Below are positions 1-7,793 of a stretch of 64,000 nt of DNA, piece by piece. A program made the position numbers and the translations under genes. Within the stretch, counting starts at the first letter, position 1. Each line of letters starts with the position of its first letter. Source of the stretch: Mucilaginibacter saanensis (lineage in GTDB: Bacteria; Bacteroidota; Bacteroidia; Sphingobacteriales; Sphingobacteriaceae); the NCBI RefSeq assembly GCF_014200575.1, contig NZ_JACHBZ010000002.1:186001-250000 (forward strand). The letters run 5' to 3'. A model generated the notes under the pieces. It was given only the letters and a program-made list of their open reading frames with translations, ran no database searches and was not told where the DNA came from.

Positions 1-901
1 CCGAAAGGCGGTTAAAACCGTAACTGCCGCCGCTATAAGCAACTTCGCCGCCAACATGGTCATAAGGCTTTTTGGTAACACGGTTAATCAACCCGCCGTA
101 TGATGTTACTGCGCTACCGAACAGTGTAGCCGAGGGGCCTTTAAGTACCTCTATGCTTTCTATATTGGCAACGTCTATTGTGGTGCTCACATTACTGGGT
201 AAACCATTTCGCAGAGAAGTATTCAACTGGAAGCCGCGTAGTGCAAAAGAACTGCCGTTACCGAATCCGGATCTGTCTGTTGCTGCCCAAAGCCTGTTAA
301 TGCCAGGTACGTTTTTTATGGCGTCATCCATAGTAAAAGCAGACTGTTCAGCCATCAGGGTGCTGGTTACAGTTGAATATACTTGCGGGTTTTCCAGGTT
401 ATTCAAGGGCATTTTAGCCGCATCGTTACTTTTCGGTGTCGAAAAGCGGTTGGCCTTTCTGCTGCTTACCACTACTTCATTAAGTTGCCGGCTGCTTTCT
501 CTGAGCATAAAATCAATGGTGATGGTATCAGCTGCGTTTACTTCTACCTGTTTTATTTGCGTTGCAAGGCCAATAAAGCTGGCAATCACCTGGTAACTGC
601 CGGGTTTAATATTGTGGATGGTATAATGGCCTGATTGATTAACAGTTGCTCCTTTGCTGGTGCTTTGTAAAGCAATGTTTACAAACGCTGCTGGCTTACC
701 ATCGGAGGTTTTAACATTCCCTTTAATTACCCCGTTTAAAGCGGTTTGCGCATTAGTTGGAGCTGTTGCTGCTAAAACAACCATCGCACAGATGGTATAT
801 TGAAACACTTTAAGCTTAAAACGGGAAACAAAATTTGCAGATAAATGGAATTTAGATAGGTAGGCCGTAGCAGAATTACTACATAGTAATAAAGAATTCA
901 T
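1..901 (-). CDS. TonB-dependent siderophore-type receptor, N-terminal part (runs off left edge)
   Basis: The first 300 codons of an outer-membrane TonB-dependent receptor, read leftwards from an ATG at 901 and still open at base 1. A hydrophobic stretch at residues 32-47 ending in TAPTNAQ is the signal peptide; the 30 residues before it are unusual, so Met40 is a possible alternative start. Residues about 57-135 form a carboxypeptidase-regulatory-like beta-sandwich (GVIKGNVKTSDGKPA). From about 170 comes the plug domain, with FALRGFQLN, EVLKGPSATLFGS and GGLINRVTKKP, a pattern typical of ferrichrome/ferric-siderophore receptors (FhuA/FoxA/FpvA type) rather than SusC. Its role would be energy-dependent uptake of an iron chelate. 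The barrel lies outside the window, so the substrate cannot be judged. Confidence 0.88.
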   Translation of the reverse strand, partial: MNSLLLCSNSATAYLSKFHLSANFVSRFKLKVFQYTICAMVVLAATAPTNAQTALNGVIKGNVKTSDGKPAAFVNIALQSTSKGATVNQSGHYTIHNIKPGSYQVIASFIGLATQIKQVEVNAADTITIDFMLRESSRQLNEVVVSSRKANRFSTPKSNDAAKMPLNNLENPQVYSTVTSTLMAEQSAFTMDDAIKNVPGINRLWAATDRSGFGNGSSFALRGFQLNTSLRNGLPSNVSTTIDVANIESIEVLKGPSATLFGSAVTSYGGLINRVTKKPYDHVGGEVAYSGGSYGFNRLS

Positions 902-1294
902 AATTTTGTAAAATGATTAATGGATTGAAGGATTTGTTAACATGGCCCGGTAGGATGTTTGGCGACGGATTACCGGGTTTTTTATTTTAAAGGGTACGGT
1001 TTTTATGCATAGGCTGATTTATAAGTCGCCGCAAAGAAAGCTGTTATTTAGAACAATTCCAAATAAAAACAGCCGATTATAGAAAGGAACCAACTGGGGG
1101 AACAGGCAAGAATATTTCAATGGCGTACCGGAGTCACATTTTGCTTACCAAAATACCCGGTTAGCACAACAGCAGCCCATAGAGCTGCTGACCTTTGTGT
1201 ATTGATATATAAAACTACGAAACAGCAAAAAGGAGTTATGTTATAAACCTTTCACTATTAAAATTCAGACGTTTTTATTAACTAACAACTTGAG
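902..1294. other. Intergenic region between two minus-strand genes
   Basis: This 393-base stretch lies upstream of the TonB receptor and downstream from the start side of nothing else obvious. It holds the hairpin at 946-977 and a second small dyad around 1171-1189 (CAGCAG ... CTGCTG). I see no convincing ORF, tRNA or known riboswitch signature in it. The receptor's promoter should lie here, but I could not place a clear TTG/TAnnTTTG pair. Confidence 0.5.
946..983 (+). terminator. Hairpin CCCGGTA/TACCGGG followed by T6
   Basis: The arms CCCGGTA (946-952) and TACCGGG (971-977) are perfectly complementary and are followed on the plus strand by six T, the form of an intrinsic terminator. No plus-strand gene precedes it. 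Read on the minus strand it lies in the 5' leader of the TonB receptor, so it may instead be a leader structure. Confidence 0.4.
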
Positions 1295-3988
1295 TTAATT
1301 GATTCCCCATTGCTTGTTTGGCACCGGCCCAAGCCATATAGCCAACTCTCCGCCTTTTGCATAATCAGCATGGCGGAACCAGAAATGATTGAGCGGTTTG
1401 CCATTTAATATTGCTTTTTGGATATACTTATTTTTTGAGGTGTTGTTATAGGTTTTTATCACAAATTGCTTACCCGAATAGTACTGTGGATCAAGTTTAA
1501 TGGTGACTTTGTCAAAAACAGGGCTGGTGATATCGTATACCGGGTCATTGTTTACGTTCCCCTGCAGGTTGAACAAGCCTATCAACATTAAAGAGCTAAC
1601 GCCGCCCATTTGTCCCTGATCCTCATCAGAGCCGCCGTAACCCAGATCGGGTGTAATACCTCCATAAGCTTGTTCCTGAACTTTACGAACCCAATACTGG
1701 GTAAGCCAGGGCTTGCCCGCATAACTAAAAACATGTGCGTCTGAACAACCCGGCTGATTGGCATAGCTGATGTAACCCTCTCCATAATTGTAAACAAAGT
1801 CACTTTCCTGCGCTTTTTCAAATGCAAAGTTGAGTTTATCACACAAGGCATTATTACCGCCCATTAATTTTGCCAGCCCTTTAATATCATGAGATATACC
1901 CCAGGTTGCCTGCCAGGCATTAGCCTCAATCCAGCCATTCCCGCTAAATGCATCTGTGTGCATGAATTTACCCGTCCGGTCTTTTGGAAATAGCAATTTC
2001 TGCTTCGGATCATACAATGCTTTCCAGCCTGATGAGCGTTTCATAAAAAAATTGTAATCTTTCTTGTGGTCAAGTTTGAGGGCCATTTGCGCTAAAGAAT
2101 AGTCCTGGAAAGCAGCTTCAATTGTAATTCCGGCATTGTTTGGCCAATAACCGTTTGCGGTATAAAACTCAATATCGTCTTTAGTGCCAAGCACGCCTCC
2201 CGGTAAATGGTTTCTGCGCATCACTTCAAACGCATGTTCGGGGTTGGTTTTTTTTAGCAAACCTTTTTGGAAAGTGCTTACGATAAGATTTGTTGCCGGG
2301 CAGCTCGTCATGATAAAAGTATCGCCACCACCAACCGGGCCCCTGGGCAGCAGCCCACCGTCATCCGCAAACCTTACCAAAAAGGCCGACATGTCGTCCT
2401 GAACCTCGGGCCACGCAAGCCCCCATAATACATTCAAATTCCATTGGGTCAGCCAAAATGCATCAGAATTGTACATATTGAATAGCGGTTTGCCATCTGC
2501 ACCTTTGGGTAGCGTTCTGATCCTGAAAGCCCCATCGTTTGACTGTGATTCTACTGCTCCGGTGCGGTCCGGATAATCACCGGAAACATCATTGTTTTTA
2601 TGCCTGCCTAAAAGCACATGCCATAAATTGGTGTATAGTTTAATGCGTTGGCTGATGGAACCTCCTTTAACATCAATTCTTCCCAGCCAATCGTTCCATA
2701 CTTTGTGCGAATCATTTTTTACCGATTCAAAATCCCATCCATTACATTCCTGTTTTAAATTGTTGCGGGCATTTTCAATACTGGTATAAGAGATGGCTAT
2801 CTTCATTTGCAACTGCTCGCCGGCTGCTACCTTGTACTGCGGTGCAACGCCTATTTCATCCCCTTTCAGGTTATCTAAGTTTTTAACCAGTAGCTTCCCG
2901 TTCCAGCCATCCAATGTTTTAAATGGCTTATCAAATTCTATAACAAAAAACACTTTTACATCTTTTGGGCCGCCCCACAAACGGTTTACATCGCTAAACG
3001 AGCCTTCAAATCCCGAATTACTTGTTTTGTTAACCTCGGCGTGGGTCATACTAGTGCCGCCAATATCACCGGTGAGGTTCGTGATCACCTGAGCGTCCAT
3101 GTTTTTGGTATAGGTGAACCTGTAGTAACTCACCCTGTCGGTAGATGTCTGTTCAACCCAGGTTTGATGGTCGCGTAAAAAATTACGCTGGTATCCGGGC
3201 TGCACAATTTCATCATCGTGGCTATATAGGGATTGCCAGGCACTCTCGCCCTTAGTTGGGTCAACGCCGGCCGGTGTGGGCATAATTTCAAGACCTGAAA
3301 GACTCCAGTCATGGATCTGGCCATAACCCATAATATGATCTTCATTATAAACATAGCCACCGCCCCACTGATTTTTATTTCGGGTATGTGGTGAGGCACT
3401 AATCATTCCGAATGGCCGGCAGCCGGTTATGAAAAAGAAATATCTCCCTCTATTGGTTTCAATATATGGATCAACCCACGAAGTAAAATCTTTATATTGC
3501 TCAGGAGCATTAAACACCTCGATCTCTGAAAAACCAAGATTAACACCATTACCATCTGTTGCTACAAACTTAACCCACTTTATTTTTTTTGATGGAAAAG
3601 TAACCGCTTTGGCAGTACCGTTATTCGGGATCTGATCAACCCAAATTACGGAGCCGTCACTGAAAACAAGTTTACCGCTTGCTATATAATCGTTCATCGT
3701 AGCACGGTCATACAATACAATACGGTTTATAATTTTAGTATCTCTCCATTCCAGTTGTATCCAGGGAAACTTCACAAATCCCCAAAAGGCAGATTCCCCC
3801 TTACATGCCCATTCGCCCTTATCTTCAATACCGATAATACCGTCAACCACATTTGAAGCAGCATAATTTTTACTGAATGTAGAGGAAGCCGTTACGGTAG
3901 CCTGAGGGGCGATGTTTTCAGATTCCGCTTTGACATTTGAGTAAAAGAGAATAGCTATTAGGGAAAAGAATAATAGTTTAATGTCCAT
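1295..3988 (-). CDS. GH92 family alpha-mannosidase with N-terminal F5/8-type domain
   Basis: A secreted exo-acting alpha-mannosidase of glycoside hydrolase family 92, a Ca2+-dependent family that trims alpha-mannosides from N-glycans or yeast mannan. The signal peptide ends in YSNVKA (residues 1-21). Residues about 25-160 look like an F5/8 type C (discoidin) sugar-binding domain, and the GH92 region follows (GCRPFGMISASPHTR, GGGYVYNEDHIMGYGQ, NAWQATWGISHDIKGL). The C-terminal signature is GGSDEDQGQMGGVSSLM, where most family members read GNDDCGQMSAWYV; the acidic DED and QM are kept but the context is divergent, so the exact linkage is uncertain. The length of 897 residues suits the family plus the extra domain. 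It stands alone, with relics of a sulfatase and a SusD protein upstream, so it may be what remains of a larger glycan locus. Confidence 0.9.
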   Translation of the reverse strand: MDIKLLFFSLIAILFYSNVKAESENIAPQATVTASSTFSKNYAASNVVDGIIGIEDKGEWACKGESAFWGFVKFPWIQLEWRDTKIINRIVLYDRATMNDYIASGKLVFSDGSVIWVDQIPNNGTAKAVTFPSKKIKWVKFVATDGNGVNLGFSEIEVFNAPEQYKDFTSWVDPYIETNRGRYFFFITGCRPFGMISASPHTRNKNQWGGGYVYNEDHIMGYGQIHDWSLSGLEIMPTPAGVDPTKGESAWQSLYSHDDEIVQPGYQRNFLRDHQTWVEQTSTDRVSYYRFTYTKNMDAQVITNLTGDIGGTSMTHAEVNKTSNSGFEGSFSDVNRLWGGPKDVKVFFVIEFDKPFKTLDGWNGKLLVKNLDNLKGDEIGVAPQYKVAAGEQLQMKIAISYTSIENARNNLKQECNGWDFESVKNDSHKVWNDWLGRIDVKGGSISQRIKLYTNLWHVLLGRHKNNDVSGDYPDRTGAVESQSNDGAFRIRTLPKGADGKPLFNMYNSDAFWLTQWNLNVLWGLAWPEVQDDMSAFLVRFADDGGLLPRGPVGGGDTFIMTSCPATNLIVSTFQKGLLKKTNPEHAFEVMRRNHLPGGVLGTKDDIEFYTANGYWPNNAGITIEAAFQDYSLAQMALKLDHKKDYNFFMKRSSGWKALYDPKQKLLFPKDRTGKFMHTDAFSGNGWIEANAWQATWGISHDIKGLAKLMGGNNALCDKLNFAFEKAQESDFVYNYGEGYISYANQPGCSDAHVFSYAGKPWLTQYWVRKVQEQAYGGITPDLGYGGSDEDQGQMGGVSSLMLIGLFNLQGNVNNDPVYDITSPVFDKVTIKLDPQYYSGKQFVIKTYNNTSKNKYIQKAILNGKPLNHFWFRHADYAKGGELAIWLGPVPNKQWGIN

Positions 3989-4355
3989 ATCGGAAATTGG
4001 GTTTTTAATAAAGGTTTATTATGGAAGTGATTAAAAGCAGATTGATTTTATACTACAGTAATGAACAAGTATGGATTTAGCTAATTACCGAAACTAAGTC
4101 ATAGTAAAATATAAAGATTGAAAACAGGGGAGCAGTTACCAAGGGCCGCCTTAATATATACCCGGAAATGTTGATCACTTGCTCCTGGAAATCCGTCTTT
4201 TTTACTATGGTTGTTTCTCATGAAAATTCCTTTTAAATATTGAGTTATCGCAAACGCTTTTTTTTATCTGCGGGCTATTTGACCGGGGCCATATTTATAC
4301 TGATAAAATAAGCTGTTAATATAAACAAATATAATTCGTATGTATATACATATAA
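3989..4355. other. AT-rich intergenic region upstream of the GH92 gene
   Basis: This stretch of 367 bases contains no gene I can support. A perfect 12-base palindrome, ATGTATATACAT, lies at 4340-4351 in very AT-rich DNA. A GCAAACGC element near 4250 resembles half of a LacI-type operator, but no symmetric partner is visible. Confidence 0.4.
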
Positions 4356-4544
4356 ATGTTATATTCATTTTTTATAATGGATAATACTATTATTGGCGAT
4401 AATGAAACCTCATTTTTTGAAATTTATGGTGCGGCTCAAAACAAGTATCTACGTATACAGCATTTGGGATTTGAAGATTTTGCCGGAGCCGGTGAAGAAA
4501 AAAGGGATAGGGTACTATGGAAAGGTTACATAACTATTACCTGA
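4356..4544 (+). CDS. Doubtful 62-residue ORF
   Basis: An open frame of 62 codons ending just before a strong palindrome. The product is acidic (DNETSFFEIYG, LGFEDFAGAGEEKRD) with no signal peptide or recognisable motif. The DNA is AT-rich and lies beside relic genes, so this may be chance or decayed coding sequence. I do not recognise it. Confidence 0.15.
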   Translation: MLYSFFIMDNTIIGDNETSFFEIYGAAQNKYLRIQHLGFEDFAGAGEEKRDRVLWKGYITIT

Positions 4545-4554
4545 TTTTATTTTT

Positions 4555-4586
4555 CGCTACACTATAACTTCTGCTATAGTGTAGCG
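4555..4586. terminator. Perfect 12-bp inverted repeat, 8-base loop
   Basis: CGCTACACTATA (4555-4566) and TATAGTGTAGCG (4575-4586) are exact inverted copies. There is a T-rich run before it on the plus strand (an A-rich run after it on the minus strand), but no long U tract follows on either strand. It lies between the small plus-strand ORF and the sulfatase relic, so a two-way terminator is the simplest reading. An end of a lost mobile element is possible. Confidence 0.4.
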
Positions 4587-4644
4587 TTTAGCTTTGTACA
4601 TAAAGTCATGGAGATTGTTAATGTATATCTATTAACTAATATAT

Positions 4645-5050
4645 CTATTTGTTTCTTTCCTCTTCTAAAACAGGTATGATAAACCTGCTCAATTCAAGAG
4701 TATGATGCTCTTTCTTTGAAATCGCGATCATTTTCTGAATTATATCCGGATGATTTACTGCAACGTCATTTTGTTCTTTTTCATCAGTATTAAGATCATA
4801 TAATGACCATGTTGCATTCCCTTTTAACAAATTTAACCTAACACCTTTCCAATCACCAATTCTGATGGCCCCCATATTCAGGATATTCATAATAAAGGTA
4901 CTCGTGTTGTACTTGTCTACCTTTGCCCTGCATTGTTGGTAAAATACTTAGCCCGTCAATATCTTTAGTGGTTTTAAGGCTCAACAGATTGCAAAAGGTA
5001 GGCATCATGTCTATTGTTGCCGAGATGAGATTGGAGGTACTGCCCGCTTA
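4645..5050 (-). pseudogene. C-terminal relic of an arylsulfatase (frameshifted)
   Basis: Only the last quarter of a type I sulfatase remains. The segment from about 5050 to 4873 reads AGSTSNLISATIDMMPTF, KTTKDIDGLSILP and QHEYLYYEYPEYGG, which is the usual sulfatase run-in. At the run of five G near 4872-4876 the frame breaks and the other frame continues with AIRIGDWKGVRLNLLKGNA, then LYDLNTDEKEQNDVA and a normal C-terminus. The catalytic CxPSR half is absent. The upstream end stops at the SusD relic on the opposite strand, so a deletion or rearrangement joined two broken genes. Assignment as a sulfatase is firm from the motifs; it cannot make an active enzyme. Confidence 0.8.
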
Positions 5051-5064
5051 AATTCTTCCTGGCC

Positions 5065-5381
5065 ATGAACATTAACGATGCCGGCAGTGGATTTGATCCA
5101 TATCACCCATATGATAACTGCGACCCAAGGCTGCGATTTTCTGTATTTGTTGTTGGCGATGTGCTGCCAAGCGGTATCGCCTTTAAGCCCGCCCCAACAG
5201 TGGAACTGCTGACGCCATTGAGAGTACCTATATTGCTTCAACTACCGGCTATAACATTAAAAAATATATCAATACCAATGATTATGCCAACCCCTAAAAC
5301 AGCGGCATCAACATTATCTTATTGCGTTACGCTGAGGTAGATAAAGTTAGAAATAAGAACCCGCCTCATTGTTTAAAATGA
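5065..5381 (+). pseudogene. Internal relic of a SusD/RagB lipoprotein
   Basis: A fragment from the C-terminal half of a SusD/RagB glycan-binding lipoprotein, read on the plus strand. One frame gives DAGSGFDPYHPYDNCDPRL (family pattern YDNRDPRL). From about 5220 another frame gives STYIASTTGYNIKKYIN, then an internal TAA, then NSGINIILLRYAEV, the conserved RYADVLL segment. There is no start, signal peptide or lipobox, and at least one frameshift and one nonsense codon. The fragment ends in unrelated residues at the TGA at 5379-5381. Together with the sulfatase relic it marks a lost polysaccharide-utilisation locus. Confidence 0.75.
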
Positions 5382-5389
5382 GGTGGGTT
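5358..5389 (+). terminator. Hairpin terminator-like element after the SusD relic
   Basis: The arms AACCCGCCTCATT (5358-5370) and AATGAGGTGGGTT (5377-5389) pair over 13 positions with one G-T wobble, around a six-base loop. A T-rich but broken run (TAGTTATTT) follows on the plus strand. It separates the relics from the AraC gene. Confidence 0.6.
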
Positions 5390-5476
5390 TAGTTATTTAC
5401 ATCAATTTCATAACCTCCTGGCAATCAAATTTTCCATGGAATATTTGAACTGTAGCTGAGCCATCAGATTACAGAA

Positions 5477-5956
5477 ATGTTTAACTTTGGTAAAATGGAT
5501 CAGGAGCAACATTATTCTTACCCCAGGTTATATTTCTACAGGCGGATCGTACAGGCTAAGCTGTTTATCGATCAGCATTATACTGAAAATATTGAGCTTT
5601 ACGGTATGGCTGATGAGGCTCATTATTCCCGGTTCCATTTTATCCGCAAATTCAAAGAAGTTTATCAGCGTACACCGCACCAGTACCTGATCTTTGTCCG
5701 CATAGAAAATGCAATGAAATTACTGTCTTCGGGAATGTCCGTGGCAGCGGTTTGTGAAGCCGTTGGTTTTGAAGAATTAAGTTCTTTCAGTCGTTTGTTC
5801 AAACGCCGCGTAGGTATAAATCCTTCTGTGTATCTGTCCCGGCAACAGGCCCTGCTGAAACAAAAATCAGAATCGCCCCTGACGCTGGTACCGCACTGCT
5901 TTGCTTACCAGTATGGCTGGGTTAAAAAAGAGCAATTTCAGACAAATGAGCAATAG
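5477..5956 (+). CDS. AraC-family transcriptional regulator, DNA-binding domain only
   Basis: A short AraC-type regulator of 159 residues with no separate sensor domain. Residues about 22-120 hold the two helix-turn-helix motifs (IVQAKLFIDQHYTENIELYG, then VAAVCEAVGFEELSSFSRLF and the closing KRRVGINPSVYLS). Two ATGs are possible, at 5477 and at 5495 (MDQEQ). A TAACTTTG box at 5481-5488 matches the Bacteroidota -7 element, which would favour the later start if it is used. The gene is followed 41 bases on by a VOC protein and then a DUF1569 gene; this AraC-VOC-DUF1569 order is common in related genomes (from memory). The inducer is unknown. Confidence 0.85.
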   Translation: MFNFGKMDQEQHYSYPRLYFYRRIVQAKLFIDQHYTENIELYGMADEAHYSRFHFIRKFKEVYQRTPHQYLIFVRIENAMKLLSSGMSVAAVCEAVGFEELSSFSRLFKRRVGINPSVYLSRQQALLKQKSESPLTLVPHCFAYQYGWVKKEQFQTNEQ

Positions 5957-5997
5957 CATTTACCGCTTTCTTTGTGTAAATATTAAAACACAAAGAA

Positions 5998-6420
5998 ATG
6001 ATCACGCGACTTACTCATATGAATATTTATGTCCTGGATCAGGACAGCGCTCTTGATTTTTATACCAATAAACTGGGATTGAAAGTGATCATTGACGCGC
6101 CGATGAATAAGGATGCCCGCTGGCTCACCGTTGGCACAGCCGGGCAGCCAGGTTTTGAAATCAATTTAACACTGGTACATGAGAGCCTGCTGCATTCCCG
6201 CGACACGGCGGATGTCTTGCGCGAGCTCATAAAAAAGGGCACCTTTGGCGTGGGTATTTTTACCTGCACCGATATTATGGCCACTTACGAAGAATTAAAA
6301 TCCAAAGGAGTGGAGTTTATTAAACCGCCGACAAAAGAATTTTATGGTACCGAAGCCTTGTTCAAAGATGATTCCGGTAACTGGTTCTCGCTTGCACAAC
6401 TAACTCCTGTGAATGTATGA
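5998..6420 (+). CDS. VOC-superfamily (glyoxalase/bleomycin resistance-like) protein
   Basis: A 140-residue cytoplasmic protein of the vicinal oxygen chelate fold, made of two beta-alpha-beta-beta-beta modules. The N-terminal module begins with THMNIYVLDQDSALDFYTNKLGLKV, given here in part, and the second ends with KEFYGTEALFKDDSGNWFSL. The family holds metal-dependent glyoxalases, dioxygenases and antibiotic-binding proteins, and the sequence does not say which. It follows the AraC regulator and overlaps the next gene by four bases (ATGA), so the two are translationally coupled. Confidence 0.85.
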   Translation: MITRLTHMNIYVLDQDSALDFYTNKLGLKVIIDAPMNKDARWLTVGTAGQPGFEINLTLVHESLLHSRDTADVLRELIKKGTFGVGIFTCTDIMATYEELKSKGVEFIKPPTKEFYGTEALFKDDSGNWFSLAQLTPVNV

Positions 6421-6856
6421 AAACCCTGTTTGATGAAAAAACAAGAATGGAGCTTGTTGCCCGGATTGATAAACTTAATGAGCGTAGCTCCGCACAATGG
6501 GGAAAGATGACTGCTTACCAGATGATTAAACACTGTGCAAAATGGGAAGATATGCTGTTGGGGAAAACAGTGTATAAACAATCATTGCTGGGGAAGGTGA
6601 TCGGAAAATTTGCCCTTAAAGATATAATGAAGAACGAACCCCTAAAACCGAATTTGCCGACCGTTCCCTCCTTTAAGATCATTGGAAGTGGTGAGGTTGC
6701 TGTGGCTAAAAAGGAATGGCCGACCTATTGGAAGAGCATTCATCCCGGAAGCCCGCGGGGTTTGTGCACCCCGTTTTTGGTTTGTTAACCGCTGAACAGG
6801 CAGGCCAAATGGCTTATAAGCATATAGACCATCACCTGCGTCAATTTAATAGCTAA
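6417..6856 (+). pseudogene. DUF1569 family protein, frameshifted near the C-terminus
   Basis: A DUF1569 (DinB-like fold) protein whose frame is broken. The first 110 codons are normal for the family (YQMIKHCAKWEDMLLGK, PSFKIIGSGEVAVAKKEW). At the GC-rich stretch CCGCGGGG near 6751-6759 the frame slips, giving a short wrong tail that stops at 6788. The correct tail is in the next frame: GFVHPVFGLLTAEQAGQMAY, then KHIDHHLRQFNS and a TAA at 6854-6856. The HPxFG and HxDHHLRQF signatures of the family lie entirely in the second part. A sequencing error in the G run would explain it equally well. It overlaps the VOC gene and is followed two bases later by DUF4287. Confidence 0.75.
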
Positions 6857-6858
6857 TC

Positions 6859-7092
6859 ATGAATAAGATCAACCTCACTGCTTATTACGCCACCATCAAA
6901 AAGAAAACAGGCAAAACCCCGGGCGACTTCAAAACTCTGGCTATTACCAAGGGTTATTTTGAGAACGGTATTTTAAAACCTACAATTAAAGCTGCTGAGG
7001 TAATAGCCTGGCTCAAGGCTGACTTTGGCCTGGGGCATGGCCATTCCCTTGCCATTTATCACAGTTTAAAAGAAGACGTTGGACAAGCTTAG
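6859..7092 (+). CDS. DUF4287 domain protein
   Basis: A 77-residue protein made of one DUF4287 domain: an N-terminal helix with YYATIKKKTGKTPGDF, then AAEVIAWLKADFGLGHGHSL. The family is found in small soluble proteins often linked to DUF5655 or VOC genes, and its function is not known. It lies two bases after the corrected end of the DUF1569 frame, so it is the last gene of the AraC-VOC-DUF1569 run. Confidence 0.8.
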   Translation: MNKINLTAYYATIKKKTGKTPGDFKTLAITKGYFENGILKPTIKAAEVIAWLKADFGLGHGHSLAIYHSLKEDVGQA

Positions 7093-7244
7093 TGTAATGG
7101 GTAATTAAAATAATTCCCGATGTGAACTGTCCGGGCTCTGCGCTGGTAAATCAGCGATGGAAACCGATGTGAAAGAAATAGGCCGAAGCGTGCAGTGCCG
7201 ATACTGGCAAAAGCAGGGATACAGTAGTACCCCCGCTAAGTGTT

Positions 7245-7649
7245 TTATACTCCAAAGCGCTGCTTTGCTTCTTCGGTAAGCGGCGTAAAAAAGTTGACGA
7301 GGTTACCGTCCGGGTCCCTGAACAACAGGGAGCGGTTGCCCCAGGGCATGGTTGTTGGCTCTTGAACAACCTTGTTTCCTAAAAAGCCTGCCAGTACCTT
7401 GTAAGTAGTGTCCACGTTGTCCATCCTGAACTCCAGGATAACCGAATGGTTCTCTGCGGGTCGGGCAATATCAGTTTTCCCGAATAGTCCCAGCGTCCTG
7501 TTACTTGCCAGGGCAAGCGTAGCCAGGGGGGTACGTAATTCAGCAAAATCTTCGGTATACTGTATTACCTGGCTTTCTAAAACTTTTTCATAGAACTGCA
7601 CAAGCGGCTGTATGTCTTTCGTAATGATACGGACTGATGTAAAACTCAT
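7245..7649 (-). CDS. VOC-superfamily protein (glyoxalase-like)
   Basis: A 134-residue single-domain protein of the vicinal oxygen chelate fold. It opens with FTSVRIITKDIQPLVQFYEK and ends with WGNRSLLFRDPDGNLVNFFT; the FRDPDGNLV motif carries the usual C-terminal acidic metal-ligand region. The substrate cannot be read from the sequence. It is convergent with the DUF4287 gene and divergent from the ApbE operon, and looks monocistronic. Confidence 0.85.
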   Translation of the reverse strand: MSFTSVRIITKDIQPLVQFYEKVLESQVIQYTEDFAELRTPLATLALASNRTLGLFGKTDIARPAENHSVILEFRMDNVDTTYKVLAGFLGNKVVQEPTTMPWGNRSLLFRDPDGNLVNFFTPLTEEAKQRFGV

Positions 7650-7774
7650 GGTATTTGTTTTTTTAATATTGATGCCGCAAATTAACCATGGCTGGCTGAC
7701 AACCCTATGTCAGCAGTGTGTGCTTTTTTTTTCAAGGTTCCGCACTCTCCCCGGTGAAAAAACGATTGAATTCT

Positions 7775-7782
7775 TACATTTG
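7775..7782 (+). promoter_or_regulatory. Bacteroidota -7 box (TACATTTG) for the ApbE operon
   Basis: TACATTTG fits TAnnTTTG and lies 11 bases before the ApbE start codon. No TTG is placed at the ideal 19-23 base distance, so this is a partial match and would give a very short leader. Confidence 0.4.
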
Positions 7783-7793
7783 GTTATCGAACT

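Noticed and set aside
902..1294. Cobalamin or other riboswitch before the TonB receptor
   Set aside because: I looked for the conserved cobalamin-box and other core sequences and did not find them on the minus strand; only simple hairpins are visible.
4356..4544. Functional small protein gene
   Set aside because: Kept only as a low-confidence ORF. It has no recognisable motif and lies beside decayed genes.
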